NCBI RefSeq assembly: GCF_000149955.1
Contig: NC_030992.1
Span: 213,669 to 277,668, forward strand
Source: Fusarium oxysporum f. sp. lycopersici 4287
Taxonomy: Eukaryota; Ascomycota; Sordariomycetes; Hypocreales; Nectriaceae
DNA length: 64,000 bases
Direction of reading: 5' to 3'
The notes beneath the pieces were generated by a model. The model did no database searches. It saw only the letters and a program-made list of their open reading frames with translations, and was not told the DNA's origin. The translations under genes and the position numbers were made by a program. Shown here piece by piece: positions 45,213 through 57,268 of this stretch. How positions within the stretch are numbered: position 1 is the first letter of the stretch; the number at the start of each line of letters is the position of its first letter.

Positions 45213-47987
45213 TTATTGAAACACTTGATCAGTCTGTTCTGGTGCTCCATACACCTGTGAATTGCCAAATATTTCCGTCATGTCCCAGGGAAATGAATCG
45301 GGATGAAATCCGGCTCCGGTATCAAGCATCCCGAAGCTAAATGGACTTTGATATCTCGACAAAAAGCCAGACGCCCCTTCGTTGTTAGCCTGCGGTCCAC
45401 CATTTCCAACGTCAAAAGCCACTGGATGTGGAGATGCTCGGGGCTCTTCCGCCCTGTTCAACCCGAGTGGCTGCGCATCACCAGCCCGGTTGGCGGCAGA
45501 ACCTCCACAAGGCTCCTGTTGACTCGTATCAGGAGGGGCGCTCACTTCCCACACTGTCAGCTGCCGCCTGATGGTATCCAAACTCCGACCACTTCCAGGC
45601 GTGTGTTTAGCTTCTTCTTGAAGCGTGCGGACAGCCATGCCGAGTCGCCGCGCGGCATCAATCCGAACCCCAGCTTCAGACCGCCTCATATCAAGAACAT
45701 CGACAGTAGCCGCAGTATATACGCAGTAGCTTACTTGGTATGTCATCAAGCGGTGAGGAAAGCTTTTGGTGTACAGATCGTGGATCGCGTGTATCCTTTT
45801 AGAGTGGTTGACGCATGTTTGGAGGGACGAGTTGCGGATCGAGGTATGGGGAGAATGTAAGAGCGGTCGGAGGAGGAGAATATGGAGAGCGTGGTATAAG
45901 AAACTTGAGTAATTCTTGTTAGTTAGGTTCATTGAAGGACTTTTAGCACTAACTTCAGAGAAGCGATATGGGGGGGTGGACACTGAGTCATTCCCTCGTC
46001 AATCTTGAGTGATGTAGGTAGTTCGTTGTACCACGCTATTAGCCTATTTGAAACATGGTCGATCTCGGGGTAGATGTTTTCCGAGTGACCACGATCAAAG
46101 AGAAGCAGCATCATATCGGTTGTTATCTGGCCAGTATGAGTACATTTTCTGCTATTGGGTGTTGTGCTATACAGACCACGTGAAGTTGACAGAAGGCACA
46201 AAACGTTGCCGTATTATACATTGGTGTTGGATTATAGGAGGAATTCGTAATATCGATATCGCTGGGCCGCCAGTCTCGATCGTCATCGTAGTGGTCAACT
46301 GTTTATATCAGTGTTGATCCCCAAGGCCATAACTGCAGGCTACTGTCGCTCTACTAAAGGAGACTTACAGATCTCGTCCGGTCCATATGGAGAACCTGTC
46401 AATGATGGTGGCCGTCCAAGGGCAAGGCTAAGCGTCTTATCCCATATGAAAGCCGAGTTGTATAAACGTTTTCGTGTCTCGATTTCGGATGGAGTTAATC
46501 TCTCAAGTTCGGCGATTCGATTCGCATTTAGGTGTATCCCAATGTCCACCATCATTCTGATTGCCTGTGTGTGCCAAAAGGCAGTGCTTAGCCATGTTGA
46601 ACAATAGCTATACCCGCGTTTAGTTGATAGACTTACCATGCCGGTGAACAGCCATCCCTGTGAGCTTTTGCCAATGGCGCATTGGCGGCCTCCGAGAATA
46701 AGAAGCCCTTGAATAGTAGGAATTCGTGGCTTGGGATTATCCAGTTCATCCATGAGTAGCATCTTGGCGCGGGTGAAGAACCTTTCACCCATGTTGGAGT
46801 CAACCGAGTCGCCCTCTTGTCGGCTGAGATGCCGAGCAGCCAAAGCAAATATTGCCATAAGTAGAAAGTCGGAATAATACGTGCCGTTTAATGCCATGTC
46901 CATCAGGAAAACTACAGTCACGTTCGCGTTACTACACATATCTATAACTCGGCCGTAGCATGTAATCGAAGACGAGCTACTTACCTGGTCGATAGATGCA
47001 ATTATGCAATGGATGAAGCCAAGTCCAGTACATATCAAGGATCTGCCATCCCATTTCATTCGTGATGCCAAACGCCGTCATGGACTTGGATCTGGCTAAG
47101 GGAATCCATACTGTGTCAAGCAAGTCATATTGGGATCGCAGACGCTCAACTTGAGATGATTTGATTTCTACGTCCTGGGCTGAACCTGGAGGAGCTTGCG
47201 TGGTAGATGGCGATGGGCCATTTCCTGTCAAAGATCCAGCGTGGAAGCGACTGGTAGGGCCGTTGTAAGTGATTGAGCCATCTTCTCCGATGCCAACCTG
47301 CGACCAAATCGTGGCGTCGATGGTGTTTGAGCGGGCATCGCTCGGTGATGCATGCGTAGAGCCGAGTTGCCCAAGCACCGGCATGGATCCAGCCGGAGAG
47401 ACATTGTCTTGGCCGACATTTGTGACATCAGCAGTTGTTGTATTACCGTTCTCACTGCTCAACCGTTCGTTCTGTCTTCGGCTTTCCTGTAAAGCGGACT
47501 CGAGTTCTTGAATCCGCGTGTTTGCTCTGTCAATCCTGACCTGGGTATTGGCAGGCCATATGCAAGCATTATCAGACCGCTGACAGGCCCTGCAAACGGG
47601 CTGTTCTCCAGTACATTTAATCTTCCGTGCCTTGCAACTCTGAAACGCGTGTGATTATTAGCTCGTGTTAAACGCGTCCTCCATGATTACTGGGAGCTGA
47701 ACAACAGACAGGACTCACTTGGCAAGCACTTTTTGTGTTGGTAAGAGAATTAGTCAGCCCTATGAGCGTACTGCGGCATCTTGCCGACTCATTCTTATCT
47801 GATAGGGATATACTCACAATCCATAACGACGAGAATCACGCCGATTGGGGTTTCGGGAATGCTGATGCTGGTCCAAGCGGCGACGTCGTGACGACGTTTC
47901 AGAATGTGTTGGGCTTGCTATGCACGACATGTCGGGATCAACGACGATTCCCTCCGTTTCATCACGATTAAGCTGGCTTAGAGCCAT
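45213..47987 (-). CDS. Zn2Cys6 transcription factor with fungal-specific TF domain, many short exons
   Basis: The zinc cluster is assembled from three exons: exon 1 (47987-47818) ends RRDSRRYG, a 10-bp exon (47729-47720) supplies FACQ, and exon 3 (from 47639) gives SCKARKIKCTGEQPVCRACQRSDNAC. A coiled-coil linker (RIQELESALQESRRQNERL) follows. The fungal_trans domain runs through later exons: LHPLHNCIYRP | VFLMDMALNG, SDFLLMAIFALAARHLS, MAIRMMVDIGIHLNANR, KRLYNSAFIWDKTLSLALGRPPSL, FDHYDDDRDW, DMMLLLFDRGH and FLYHALHILLLRPLL. The stop is at 45213. The start at 47987 (MALSQLNRDE) is preferred; 48053 is an alternative. Tandem with the CoA-transferase fusion gene and probably its regulator, by position only. 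Confidence 0.8.
47720..47729 (-). other. 10-bp micro-exon in the zinc cluster
   Basis: Flanked by an acceptor AG (47731-47730) and donor GTGAGT (47719-47714). With two bases from exon 1 it encodes F-A-C-Q, including the first cysteine of the zinc cluster. Without it, exon 1 and exon 3 cannot form a complete cluster. Confidence 0.7.
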
Positions 47988-48263
47988 TGTTTGAAAAGTT
48001 GAAGCAGCGCAATTCGCCTCTCGTCTTCCAATGCCGAGAGATATTCCGATCATTGTCCCGTGACCGTTCTCAAGTTCCAGACCCAGGACACTAACTAGCC
48101 TGGAAACGCGCGTGCGGGGTTCGGTAAGATGCCGAGCAAAACCTCACCATGATGCAGGGTAGGTGGCGAGGAGCTGATATGATGTAGATACACAATTTTC
48201 ATTATACTGTGTACGTATCCAAAAGATCAATTGCTAAGAGTGATACTGTGATAACAGTCTAAT
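47988..48263. other. Short intergenic region
   Basis: About 280 bp between the regulator start and the stop of the upstream minus-strand fusion gene. It holds the regulator's promoter; nothing else is seen. Confidence 0.4.
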
Positions 48264-51200
48264 TTACAGCCATCGAGCTTCGTCGCTTCCCAGTGGGTTT
48301 GGCATCACATCCCAAGAAGGCTCAGCACCATCCACACTTACGCTGTGCCGAACGGCCCCCAATTCGCCAAATCCCGTTTGACGGGTTTCCAAATACTCCT
48401 TCACATCAGAAGGCTTCTCATAATCGCCGATCTCGAACCCGGACTTGCCGGGATATTGACCCATGCTGCGGAGATATTTCATGGTACCAGCCAGTGACAC
48501 GTCAACGCGATACGACCCTCCTTGAACGGATCGTCGATACAAAGCTGCCATAATACCAGAAGCCAGTAAATAACCACCGGCGTGGTCCAATGCTTGACAC
48601 GGTGTCGGGCGAGCCACTTCGCCGGCGCCGTAATGCTCAGCCTCTGAAATGTTCATACCAGAGCATGTCTGGATAAGAGAGTCATAACCGCGTCTCTCAG
48701 ACCAAGGTCCCTTGGGACCGAACGCAGACATACAACCATAGACGATGCCTGGGTTAAGACCTACAATCTCCTCCGGACCGAATCCCTTGGCGGCAAGACT
48801 GCCAGGACGGAAGCCTTGGATAAATACATCACACGACTTGATAAGCTCTCTCAACTTTTGACGATCCTCAACGTTGTTGACGTCTATGTGAACAGTGCGC
48901 TTCCCTCGGCCAAGATCGCGGTCCATAGTAGGCAGATCAGGGAGTCCAGGACATGTTATCCAGATGACATCAGCGCCATGGGCAGCCAAGGTCTTGCCGG
49001 CCAAGGGTGCAGCGATGACTCGGCTCATCTCAACGACTCGCAGACCTCGAAGACACTTGTCGTTGCCTGGTGTAAGATGAGGAGATAGTCCAGCTGGGCC
49101 TGAAGCAATTCTCGTTAGCGAAATGGGGAAATCGTCAATTGCCTTGGATTGAGGCAACATGTCCCATTGGCGATATGAGCGCAGAGCATAAATCGCCAAG
49201 CGATGCTCTAAACCGACAGACTCGAGATCGATGCTCGCCCAGTCTTGTGTCTTCTTGGTCACATCGATGCGGCTTGCAGTCACTGGAAGACCCAATAGCT
49301 CCAGAGCTCCATATCTATGGTTAGGAAACGAGTCATGGATACGGACGTGTCCATCTGAGGTCTTGTGTAGACCTCCAATGGGTCCCCAGGGAGATGGAGC
49401 AGGCTCTCCGTCAAGCATGTAAAGCCGTTCAGACTTGAATTCAATGACAGAGTGCTTTTGAGGCACGGTTACCTTTGGCACAGGACCTTGGTTTCGCAGA
49501 GAATGGATGAGAGCCGCCAGGAGCCCAGACAGAGCAATGGTGCCTTGTGCCAGAGTTCCAATCTTGTAGGAGGAAGGGAGAGCTGGCTTGCCATCATCAC
49601 CAGGAAGTTTCAGGGACTTCAGGGCGTTTGGGGGGAGCGAAAGACCATTCCAGATCTCGTTTACGACATCGCGAGAGAGGAAGCTGGATCGATCGAAGCT
49701 AGAATTGGCAGCTGATGCAGAATGTCCGTTCAGGTCTGGTTGGGGGACATGCGTCAGACCATTGGTACCGTTGACCTCCCTGACACTGTCTACACCATTG
49801 ACACCATTCACGTGAGCCGCGTCACTGTGAGTACCATTGGTGGCAGCCTCTGTTGTGCTGGCCTCAGGGACCTCGATTCCCAAAAGCAGCGCGTGTTGTT
49901 GTGTTCCCAGAGTATCTCTCTCGCCGACACTGCCTTGAGCCCAAGGTCTCTTGATGGTGCACTTCCAGGCAAGAGCAGGTTCAAAAAACATGTTGGTCAA
50001 GATCTCGCTGTTTTCCACGTGGTACAGAGACTGGATCACATCGTTGGTGAGGACGTTGGCATCCCTGACTCTCCTGTAGACAGCCTCGTCGTCGAACATG
50101 ATATCGAACGTCATCTCGAATGGGCCTGAGTTCTTGGAACGGATGATACGAGCGAGCTCTTGCATCTTTGCTTTTCTGGACGGAACTTGCTTCTTCTCTT
50201 CAAAAAGACTGTTAGTATCTCTCATGCAAAGTTCAGAGTGTACATACCGATCGGTGCGAGAGGACCGTTCTCCAGAGCCTCCAAGCGCTCTCGAGAAACT
50301 GAAGCCACGGGTGCTGGACTGGCAGTGGAGTTGATATCCCTGAATGTAACGGGAAAGAGTGAAGACGACTCGCCAGCTTCAAGGTCGACAAGGTGGTACA
50401 CGCTGAACTTGAAAACAGCACCGGCATCTTGCTCATGAGGTGACAATGGGCTAGCAAAATTACCGGTTGTGGCAATCTGGCCAGGGTATGAGAAGTGGAG
50501 GATAGAAGCTCGTGCATTGTTGGCAATGGTGTAAGCCATGTCCTGCGTAGGAGCAACGACTTCGCCTAGAACAGCGATCTCGTGAGGGCTGCTAACAGCC
50601 TGTGTCTCCAATGGGCCCATGACACCGTTCTTGCCATAGACGTGATAGATGAGGCGGCAGCTGTCTGACTGATCTAACTCGGGAAATAAGTTTTGGGTGT
50701 ACTTTCGCACACGCTCAAGGAAATCATCGATCTGGCTGATAAGAATTGGATCTCTGATACCGCCAATAAAGATAGTTCGATATCCCAGGAAGGTAACGCC
50801 CTCGAGCTTCACCTGGTATGGTGTCTCCAAGAATTGAGCACCAGATACACGTGTCGTCTTGTCAGTTATCTGCTCATACTTTGCATTGTCAAGGCTGAGA
50901 ACACCACCTGGGCCAGGTAGACGGTCTGGTCGTGTCTTTTCGTACAAGGTATGTGCTGCAACAGAAAGAGGCGTGCATCTCTCCTCGGGTGCTAATGGAG
51001 TCAAGTCGAAAGAATCGTAGCGCATGGTGGCAATCATAGAGCGACCCTTGGGGATGGCGCAGATGCCACCGCACTCCATGATCTTGCCCATGTGCCAAGC
51101 AACGCCATTAGATATGCCTTTTGAGAGACAAAACGCAGCAAAAGGTGCAGGGTCGTAGCATCTTCCACCAAGAACGATGTCTGGGTTGCCTTTCAAGGCT

Positions 51201-51752
51201 TCAAGGAATCTGATAGACTGATTTCAGCATATGCTTTGTCTAGACAGGAAGGTGGTTGACTTACGGCTCAGCACCCACCTGTGCAACGATATCAACAGCA
51301 CCATCAACAACGTCTGGAACTAGCTCCTCCACAGGTCCACATGGACTGACTTTGTGATTTTGGATTCTGGATTTAACCAAGTTTCGGTCCATACCAGCGT
51401 TGATAGTGGCGACCTTGAAGCTGAATCCGAGACGTTCTGATACTGAGGAAACAATATCGAACATTTCCTGGACATGTTTGTTGCTGCCATCTCCACCTAC
51501 TGATCCAATCAAGACCTTGATCTTATGATGGAAGCAGGCTGTCAGGATAGGCTCGAGGTCACGAATATAAGAGCCCCGTCCACAGGTCATCTTATTCATT
51601 CCGAGCTTGTAAGGGCCCCCATCTGTTGACCCACTGTCGACGATGATGGCTGCAGGCTTGAACTTTTGTATGCCATACCAGAAATGCTCGACATTGTAGC
51701 CATAGCCAAGCATGGCATTAGGCGTAAGGATGCTGAACTCTGGGACCTCCAT
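48264..51752 (-). CDS. AtuA-like / DUF4387 / CoA-transferase family III fusion enzyme
   Basis: Three exons (51752-51265, 51209-50248, 50197-48264) give 1127 residues in a single frame. Residues 1 to about 470 match the acyclic terpene utilisation AtuA family (DUF1446): VDSGSTDGGPYKLG, LIGSVGGDGSNKHV, IVLGGRCYDPAPFAAF and ISNGVAWHMGKIMECGG. A DUF4387 domain follows (ELARIIRSKNSGPFEMTFDIMF..., NVLTNDVIQSLYHV). The last 500 residues are a CaiB/BaiF-type CoA transferase III, with RVVEMSRVIAAPLAGKTLAAHGADV, FIQGFRPGSLAAKGFG and the GYDSLIQ segment carrying the catalytic Asp. The second intron (branch TACTAAC, acceptor at 50198) joins the AtuA and DUF4387 parts; without it each would be a separate frame. 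Predicted role: CoA activation and conversion of a branched or cyclic carboxylic acid. Confidence 0.85.
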
Positions 51753-52165
51753 CTTGACGTTGAAATAATGGAATTGGGTTGGAATAAGATGGTATACAAG
51801 AAATTAATGTATTGCGATATGCAGGCAGCCTGGGTAATATGTGATATATTTGAAGGCTATAGAGAAAGCTTGGATGTTTGCTCCACGGTATCACTGCGGA
51901 GATGTTTGGCGAACGGAGCAAATGCCGACGGCAGAATAACTGGTCGGTATGTTCGGAGTCAGCCCGAGACTAGTTCCCGGTCTCGAATACCGAGGTACCC
52001 CGATAGAAACAAGCCACGATTTCAATGTTGGGCTAATCGCACATGTATAGCATTGACTGTTATTAGCAACTGTACAGAAACAACATCATACCTGGTAGAA
52101 ACAGGCACATCTTGAATAAAAAATGGAAATAAGTTTGTATTATATGTTTAAGAGTGCGAGCTCTG
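51753..52165. promoter_or_regulatory. Promoter region of the AtuA-CoA transferase fusion gene
   Basis: About 410 bp upstream of the minus-strand start at 51752, ending at the MHYT gene stop (52166). No gene recognised. Confidence 0.4.
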
Positions 52166-55100
52166 CTATGTAGCAGAGTGGCTAGACTCTATAATTAAAG
52201 TATCTATAAAAGAGGCCATCGTCGTGGTGTTGTTATCCACGTGGCCAAAGCTATGCAGCCAACGAGACTCAACAGAAACCTCTGTTGTTCCCCTCCCTGA
52301 TGGCTGTAATTCAATGCTCTGTATAACTGGCATTTCATTCTTCTTGTTATGTCGCTGATGTGCTTTAGGCGGCTCTGTCACTGTGTCGTGACTCCACGAT
52401 AGTTCCAAGTCACTTCTAGACTCGGACTTCTTCTGTTCGACTTGCACGGTCACCTCTTGGAATACAACAATGCCGCCGTTTAAGAACGACTGTTGGTGGG
52501 ATGTGTAATGACGTTCTGGAGGGTAGACGTCCACAGTGTCTGTTGATGGAAGACGCTCGTTGTGGGCTTCGCTGCTTTCAGCGGGACATAAGTTTATCGT
52601 CGAGGATGAGCGTGTAGAGTCTTTTGATGAAGCTCTTAGTCTCATTATTGGAACGCGGGGTTTCTTTCCTTTGGAGTGGGCTGATCCTTCGGAACCCTTT
52701 AGTCGGCGGAGCGTTGATAGAGGTCCGGAAGTGAGCTCATTATTGGCCCGGCTTGCGGGCATCGTTGATGGATCAAAGTCCTGGTGAAGAACCCGCACAA
52801 ACTCCTGTCGAGACTGTTCTAAGACTTGTCGCATACCGAAGAAGTTGAGAGGGACCCATTGGCAGTTAGGACCTGATGAGATGACGGGATGAGATATCTT
52901 GAGCCTCAATGCCATGATGACTGTCTCCTCTGCATCACCCCCGTCGATTCCGTAGGGAAGCCGTAGTATGGTGGGGCTTAGCACGGCATCATGAAACAAG
53001 GGTTCCTGTACCCATTCCCGTAGTGAGTGAATGGCGTTGGAAAGATAGTGGGCAAATAATTCTTCATCAGGGGACCTCGAAGAAGCGCCTGTGGTCCTCA
53101 GTCTTTGAATGACTTCTGGAACCTGGAACCCACTTAGCCCTTGTACGATTCGCACTTGTTTCTCGTCGATAGTGCTTATTGGCAGAGGTGCTAGGGGAAG
53201 TAAATCGCGAGCATCCTTTTGTACCAGGACGTGATGATTATCAAGTCCTCGATCTTGAATTGCGAATAGGCCAAGATGAACTCCGGGCTTAATACGACCT
53301 TGCTGTGAGATAACGGCCTTCATGTCGCGTAGCTTTGATTCAAACTCGCTGGACGGGATCTGCATCTGCAAGTGATTCCTTGCATCGTTGCATACCTGAA
53401 CAGGGTCGACGAACCGATATCCAGCCGCCTCGAGTCTCTTTACCTCGTCATCTGATGTAAGACGACGAATCAAAAACATCAGTGCTCCTCGTCCGTCGAT
53501 TTCATTCTCAAGCTCAATCCCAACTCCCTTTTCGAGGTGGCTTTCTCCCGTCGTCGATCCCTTGCGTAGTATTTCGCTCGTGTCGGAAGTTTGGTAGTCG
53601 CGATGCTTCTCAAGTGCTTGTAGGTAAGCAGGGTTTGCGACTGATCGTTTAGTGATAATTTCGTCCCATAGAATACCCATCGTTGTGATGGACTCGTCAA
53701 GGCGATCGCTGAGCTTGGAGGCGGCGACGCAAAACAGCTCGCGGAAGATGACTGAATATCCATCAATGAGCTCTCCATCGTCATCGATAAGCTGAATTCC
53801 CTTAGTCGGATCTTTATGGCGGCTTTTGTGCGGTAGCTGTCGGAGATGTTGTTTCATGCCGTTTATTAGTCCCGATATTCCAGTCCAGTTCCGTGAAGCT
53901 TGAAACATCCAGTGGAACTGTGGATGGGCAGTGTTGAACTTTTCGTCGGTGTTCTAAGAACGAAGGTTGAGTGTTAGTTACTGGAGTCGTCACACCGACT
54001 ATGAGATGTGGTCCTGGGGAGTAAATGATTATCTTACCTCTCCAATAAAGAAATCGGTGACAACAGTATTGGGGAAAACTCCGTTTGAGTCGACCAGAAG
54101 ACATCCATCTTTGTTGAAGACGATAGCAGCTAGCTCAATCTGCTGAGCACGAAGCGCTGCATCTTTCAAGATGCGGGCTCGAAGAATAGCGGATCCAGCA
54201 ATGATAATGCAGGCACTGAAAGACTATTGGAGTTTTAGTTAGTCGGCCTACATATAGTTGATATGTGTTGTTGCGTATTGCGCTGATGAAGAAGATTCCC
54301 GCAGCCACTTACTAAACAAATGACTGCAATAGCGGTCGCAGTGCGCGAACCTCGTTCCAATTTCCTCAGATGAAGCAGTCTGTACTGAGTACCCACAGAG
54401 GCACACCAGTGCATACTAGATACCGCTCCAGCAAGGATGATCGCAGAAATGGTTCGCTTCCACCAACTACTCGCCGAAAGCGACTGGAAGATGAAGAACA
54501 TGGCCAACGACACAGTACTGGCAGCGACAGCAATGATAGCAGCCCCGACGATATATGCTGGTTCGTAAATGCACTGGTAGTTTTTGATGGAAGCGTTGGC
54601 CAAGTAGTGCATACCGCAGATGGCACAGCCGCAAAGGATACCAGCAGTTATCACTCTCCACCAGGCGATTCGATTCGAGATGCCTATCGCGTAGAATGCG
54701 GCAAGGAGGACAATAACAGGCATGCAGAAGGAGAGTACTGTCATGCCACTGGAGTATACAATCTGCATCTCTGCCTCGCCTTCGGCAAGCGTGAGTGCGA
54801 TATTGCCAATGAAATGCTGCACCATGAGCAATATTAATTAATATGTGTACAAAAGACGACGTAAAACTGAAACTTACCATACACCAAATAGCTATACCGC
54901 CCATGGTGATTGCGGATGAACATAGTATCAGACTAATGCATCTGTATTAGCAAACCGTCTTGGCAGTGTTTATCGCTTGGCGAAAGAGGTATCCATCGTA
55001 GCATACTGATTCGAAATTCCATTAAACCATGATCGCCGAGTGATCAATTCGAGGGTCGAAGCAGCCCCCACCAAGCTGATGAGGTAGCTGAGCGCGAGGT

Positions 55101-55167
55101 AACCCGCATTGTACGCCTTTGGGACAATATGGCCCTGATATTGCTCGAGAAGGCTCTCGACAGTCAT
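52166..55167 (-). CDS. MHYT-domain membrane signalling protein
   Basis: Exons 55167-55007, 54932-54878, 54816-54313, 54223-54038 and 53953-52166 give 897 residues. The N-terminal third has seven hydrophobic helices with the three MHYT-type motifs: W-C-M-H-F-I-G (across the exon 2/3 junction), ICGMHYLAN and SSMHWCAS. Methionine and histidine of these motifs are thought to bind copper and sense oxygen, CO or NO, from bacterial work. The C-terminal 600 residues (QFHWMFQASRNWTGI, LQLIDDDGEL-like GIQLIDDDGEL, QVRIVQGLSGFQVPEVI) are cytosolic with no recognised catalytic domain, and the end is Ser/Thr-rich. ATG 55167 is preferred over 55191 because MTVESLLEQYQGHIVP directly precedes helix 1. Confidence 0.82.
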
Positions 55168-57268
55168 TTTTGCGCAACTGTATCTCAACAAGATTGAAAG
55201 GGATCAAAACTCAAGGTTCCATGGCAGAGTTTTTGGCGGACGGGGCAAGGGAATACCGATCGACAGATCTTAATACTCGAAGCGTCGAGGCACAAGGGGG
55301 TTGCATCGGGCGTTTCATAAACAGACGCGTTAGTCCTCCTGGGGATTTAAACTTTGAGAGAGTCATGGGCTTGCAGGTAGGATGAAAGCATAAATCTGAT
55401 AAGGGGGACGCGGAAGGCCCATACATTCCGGAGAGGCGACCAATGCTTGGGAGGAGGGGGGCTTGAAACCCGGCACTTGGGCGTTTGCTTCCTATTGCCT
55501 GGTGGTATCAGTCAGGTATGGGGTAGTGCTGACGGAGACAAGGATCTACTTGGGGTACTTGTCCCGTCTGCAGAATTAAAAGTTACATGTTCATCCCACT
55601 TTGTGATATAATTTTAACCCATGCTCAACGCACAGGCGCTGGAAAAAGCAACAGCGGGATGTTAGCCTCATTTAATGGCTAGTGCTGACCTAGGCCCGGG
55701 AGCAAACGAGCACTAAAGTTTAGCACTAGTATTTAAGCTGGCTTGCATATACGATGGATATGTACAGAATGTAATGGGGAAGCGCCTTGATAAAACATGT
55801 CTGGTTTGAACAATTGCAAAAAACAGTGTCTGTAACGCTAGGTAAGATAGGAAGACGAAACCCAGATCTTCAATGCATGCCGTCAGTTCCGTCCAGGCCT
55901 TTGGGACAGCTTAGCGTGGCAGAAGAGATGATGTACCTATATCACCTCCAGGGGTCTCGGCCTATAGACCGGGTCGAGAACGGCTTTAGGAAAACTCGGA
56001 TTTAGGAGCCCGGGTTTGTGATAATAACAGAAACTCTATCTCTTATGGCGTAGAGTAGATTCGCTTGTAAAGTTAATACTTTGTGGCTACTGTCAGGAGA
56101 CGGATTTGCATAGGGCTTAGGTTGACGATTGGTTGTAGATCTGGCGCGGCCGCCATGTCAAAGGTATTCCTGCCGCATCCAGAACACACAGACCCTTGGC
56201 CAAACAGCCACTGAAGCCACTACAAGCCTCAGGCGAACTATGGATTAGTGCGCTCGGGGAACAGGCGGGGATCAGCCCGGGGGCATTCCAACGCGCCCAG
56301 ATCTTTGAGTTGAGGCGGCGCACTAAAACGGCCACCAGTTAGCCGGTTGTGTCACGCTGCAGAGTGCTCAATGCGATCCTGGTTCATGGGGTCAGAGCTA
56401 TCTGATCAAGAGAGTTCAACTGGGGCTATTTGGGTCTTGAATGTTGCGATTGGTTCGTCGAGTAACTGTTATCATTTGTCAGCTCAATGGCGATACACAA
56501 AGCCTTATATTGTAGCTGATATACATTTTATTGTACTAGTTTTTGGGTGATCTTATCCATTTATTTCCCTGTACCCCGATGATGGTGCCAATTGAGGATC
56601 TCCTATCTAATTGCTAAGCCAATGGCTTCTAGTTTATGACATGTTTGTCGCCCTGCTAAATGCCATGTCGCACTCATGGACAAATGCCGCCAGTTTTCCC
56701 CAAGACTCAACTCAAGTTGCCGCGGCCACTGTAATTTTGATGACGCTATATCCTGTCTTTATATGAAGACATTTTTAAATTCCGGAGCCTCCTTAGGAGC
56801 TCGAATGGCATCTATAAGTAGTTGGCGCCTGTGGCCACTGCCTTGCGGCATCTGTGCAGAGTCCGCGCGTACCGGAATGTAAATGCTGAAGCCGCAGAGT
56901 CGGAGCCGGAGACACGGCGCACGGACAGCGGACTGCCGCGGATCGGGACGGAAGCATGGACCTTCCGTTCGTACATGGCGATAACCCAGATCCCGCCTTG
57001 GTCGGCTTCACGGATTGGCTTGAAGGGATCTAGGATCACCGGTACGCATGGTAAAAGAGGTAAAAGCCACAGGAAATATATCAATAAACCGAGGTTACTT
57101 TATACTGCGACTCCCGTGTGATTATTTAAAAAAGATATTGCCACTCCGAAGAACGGCATAAGGAAACGTCTGTGCCCAAGCTGTCAAGCCGTCTTTCATA
57201 TTCTGATATTTCCTTCTTTAACTGTCCATTTCTGCTCCAGTGCGGTCCCGCCATAAAGTAAGAAAAGA
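55168..57268. other. Long intergenic region
   Basis: About 2.1 kb between the MHYT gene start (minus) and the alpha/beta hydrolase start (plus). Frames up to about 99 codons exist, but overlap in several frames and show no domain or codon signal. The part 56860-57000 is relatively GC-rich. I recognise no gene, RNA or repeat. Confidence 0.35.

Noticed and set aside
52130..52190. tRNA-like string GCAGAGTGGCTAGACTCT
   Set aside because: No acceptor stem or T-loop can be folded around it, and it overlaps the end of the MHYT gene.
55168..57268. Frames of 70-99 codons between the MHYT and hydrolase genes
   Set aside because: Several overlap on both strands, with no domain, splice logic or codon bias.
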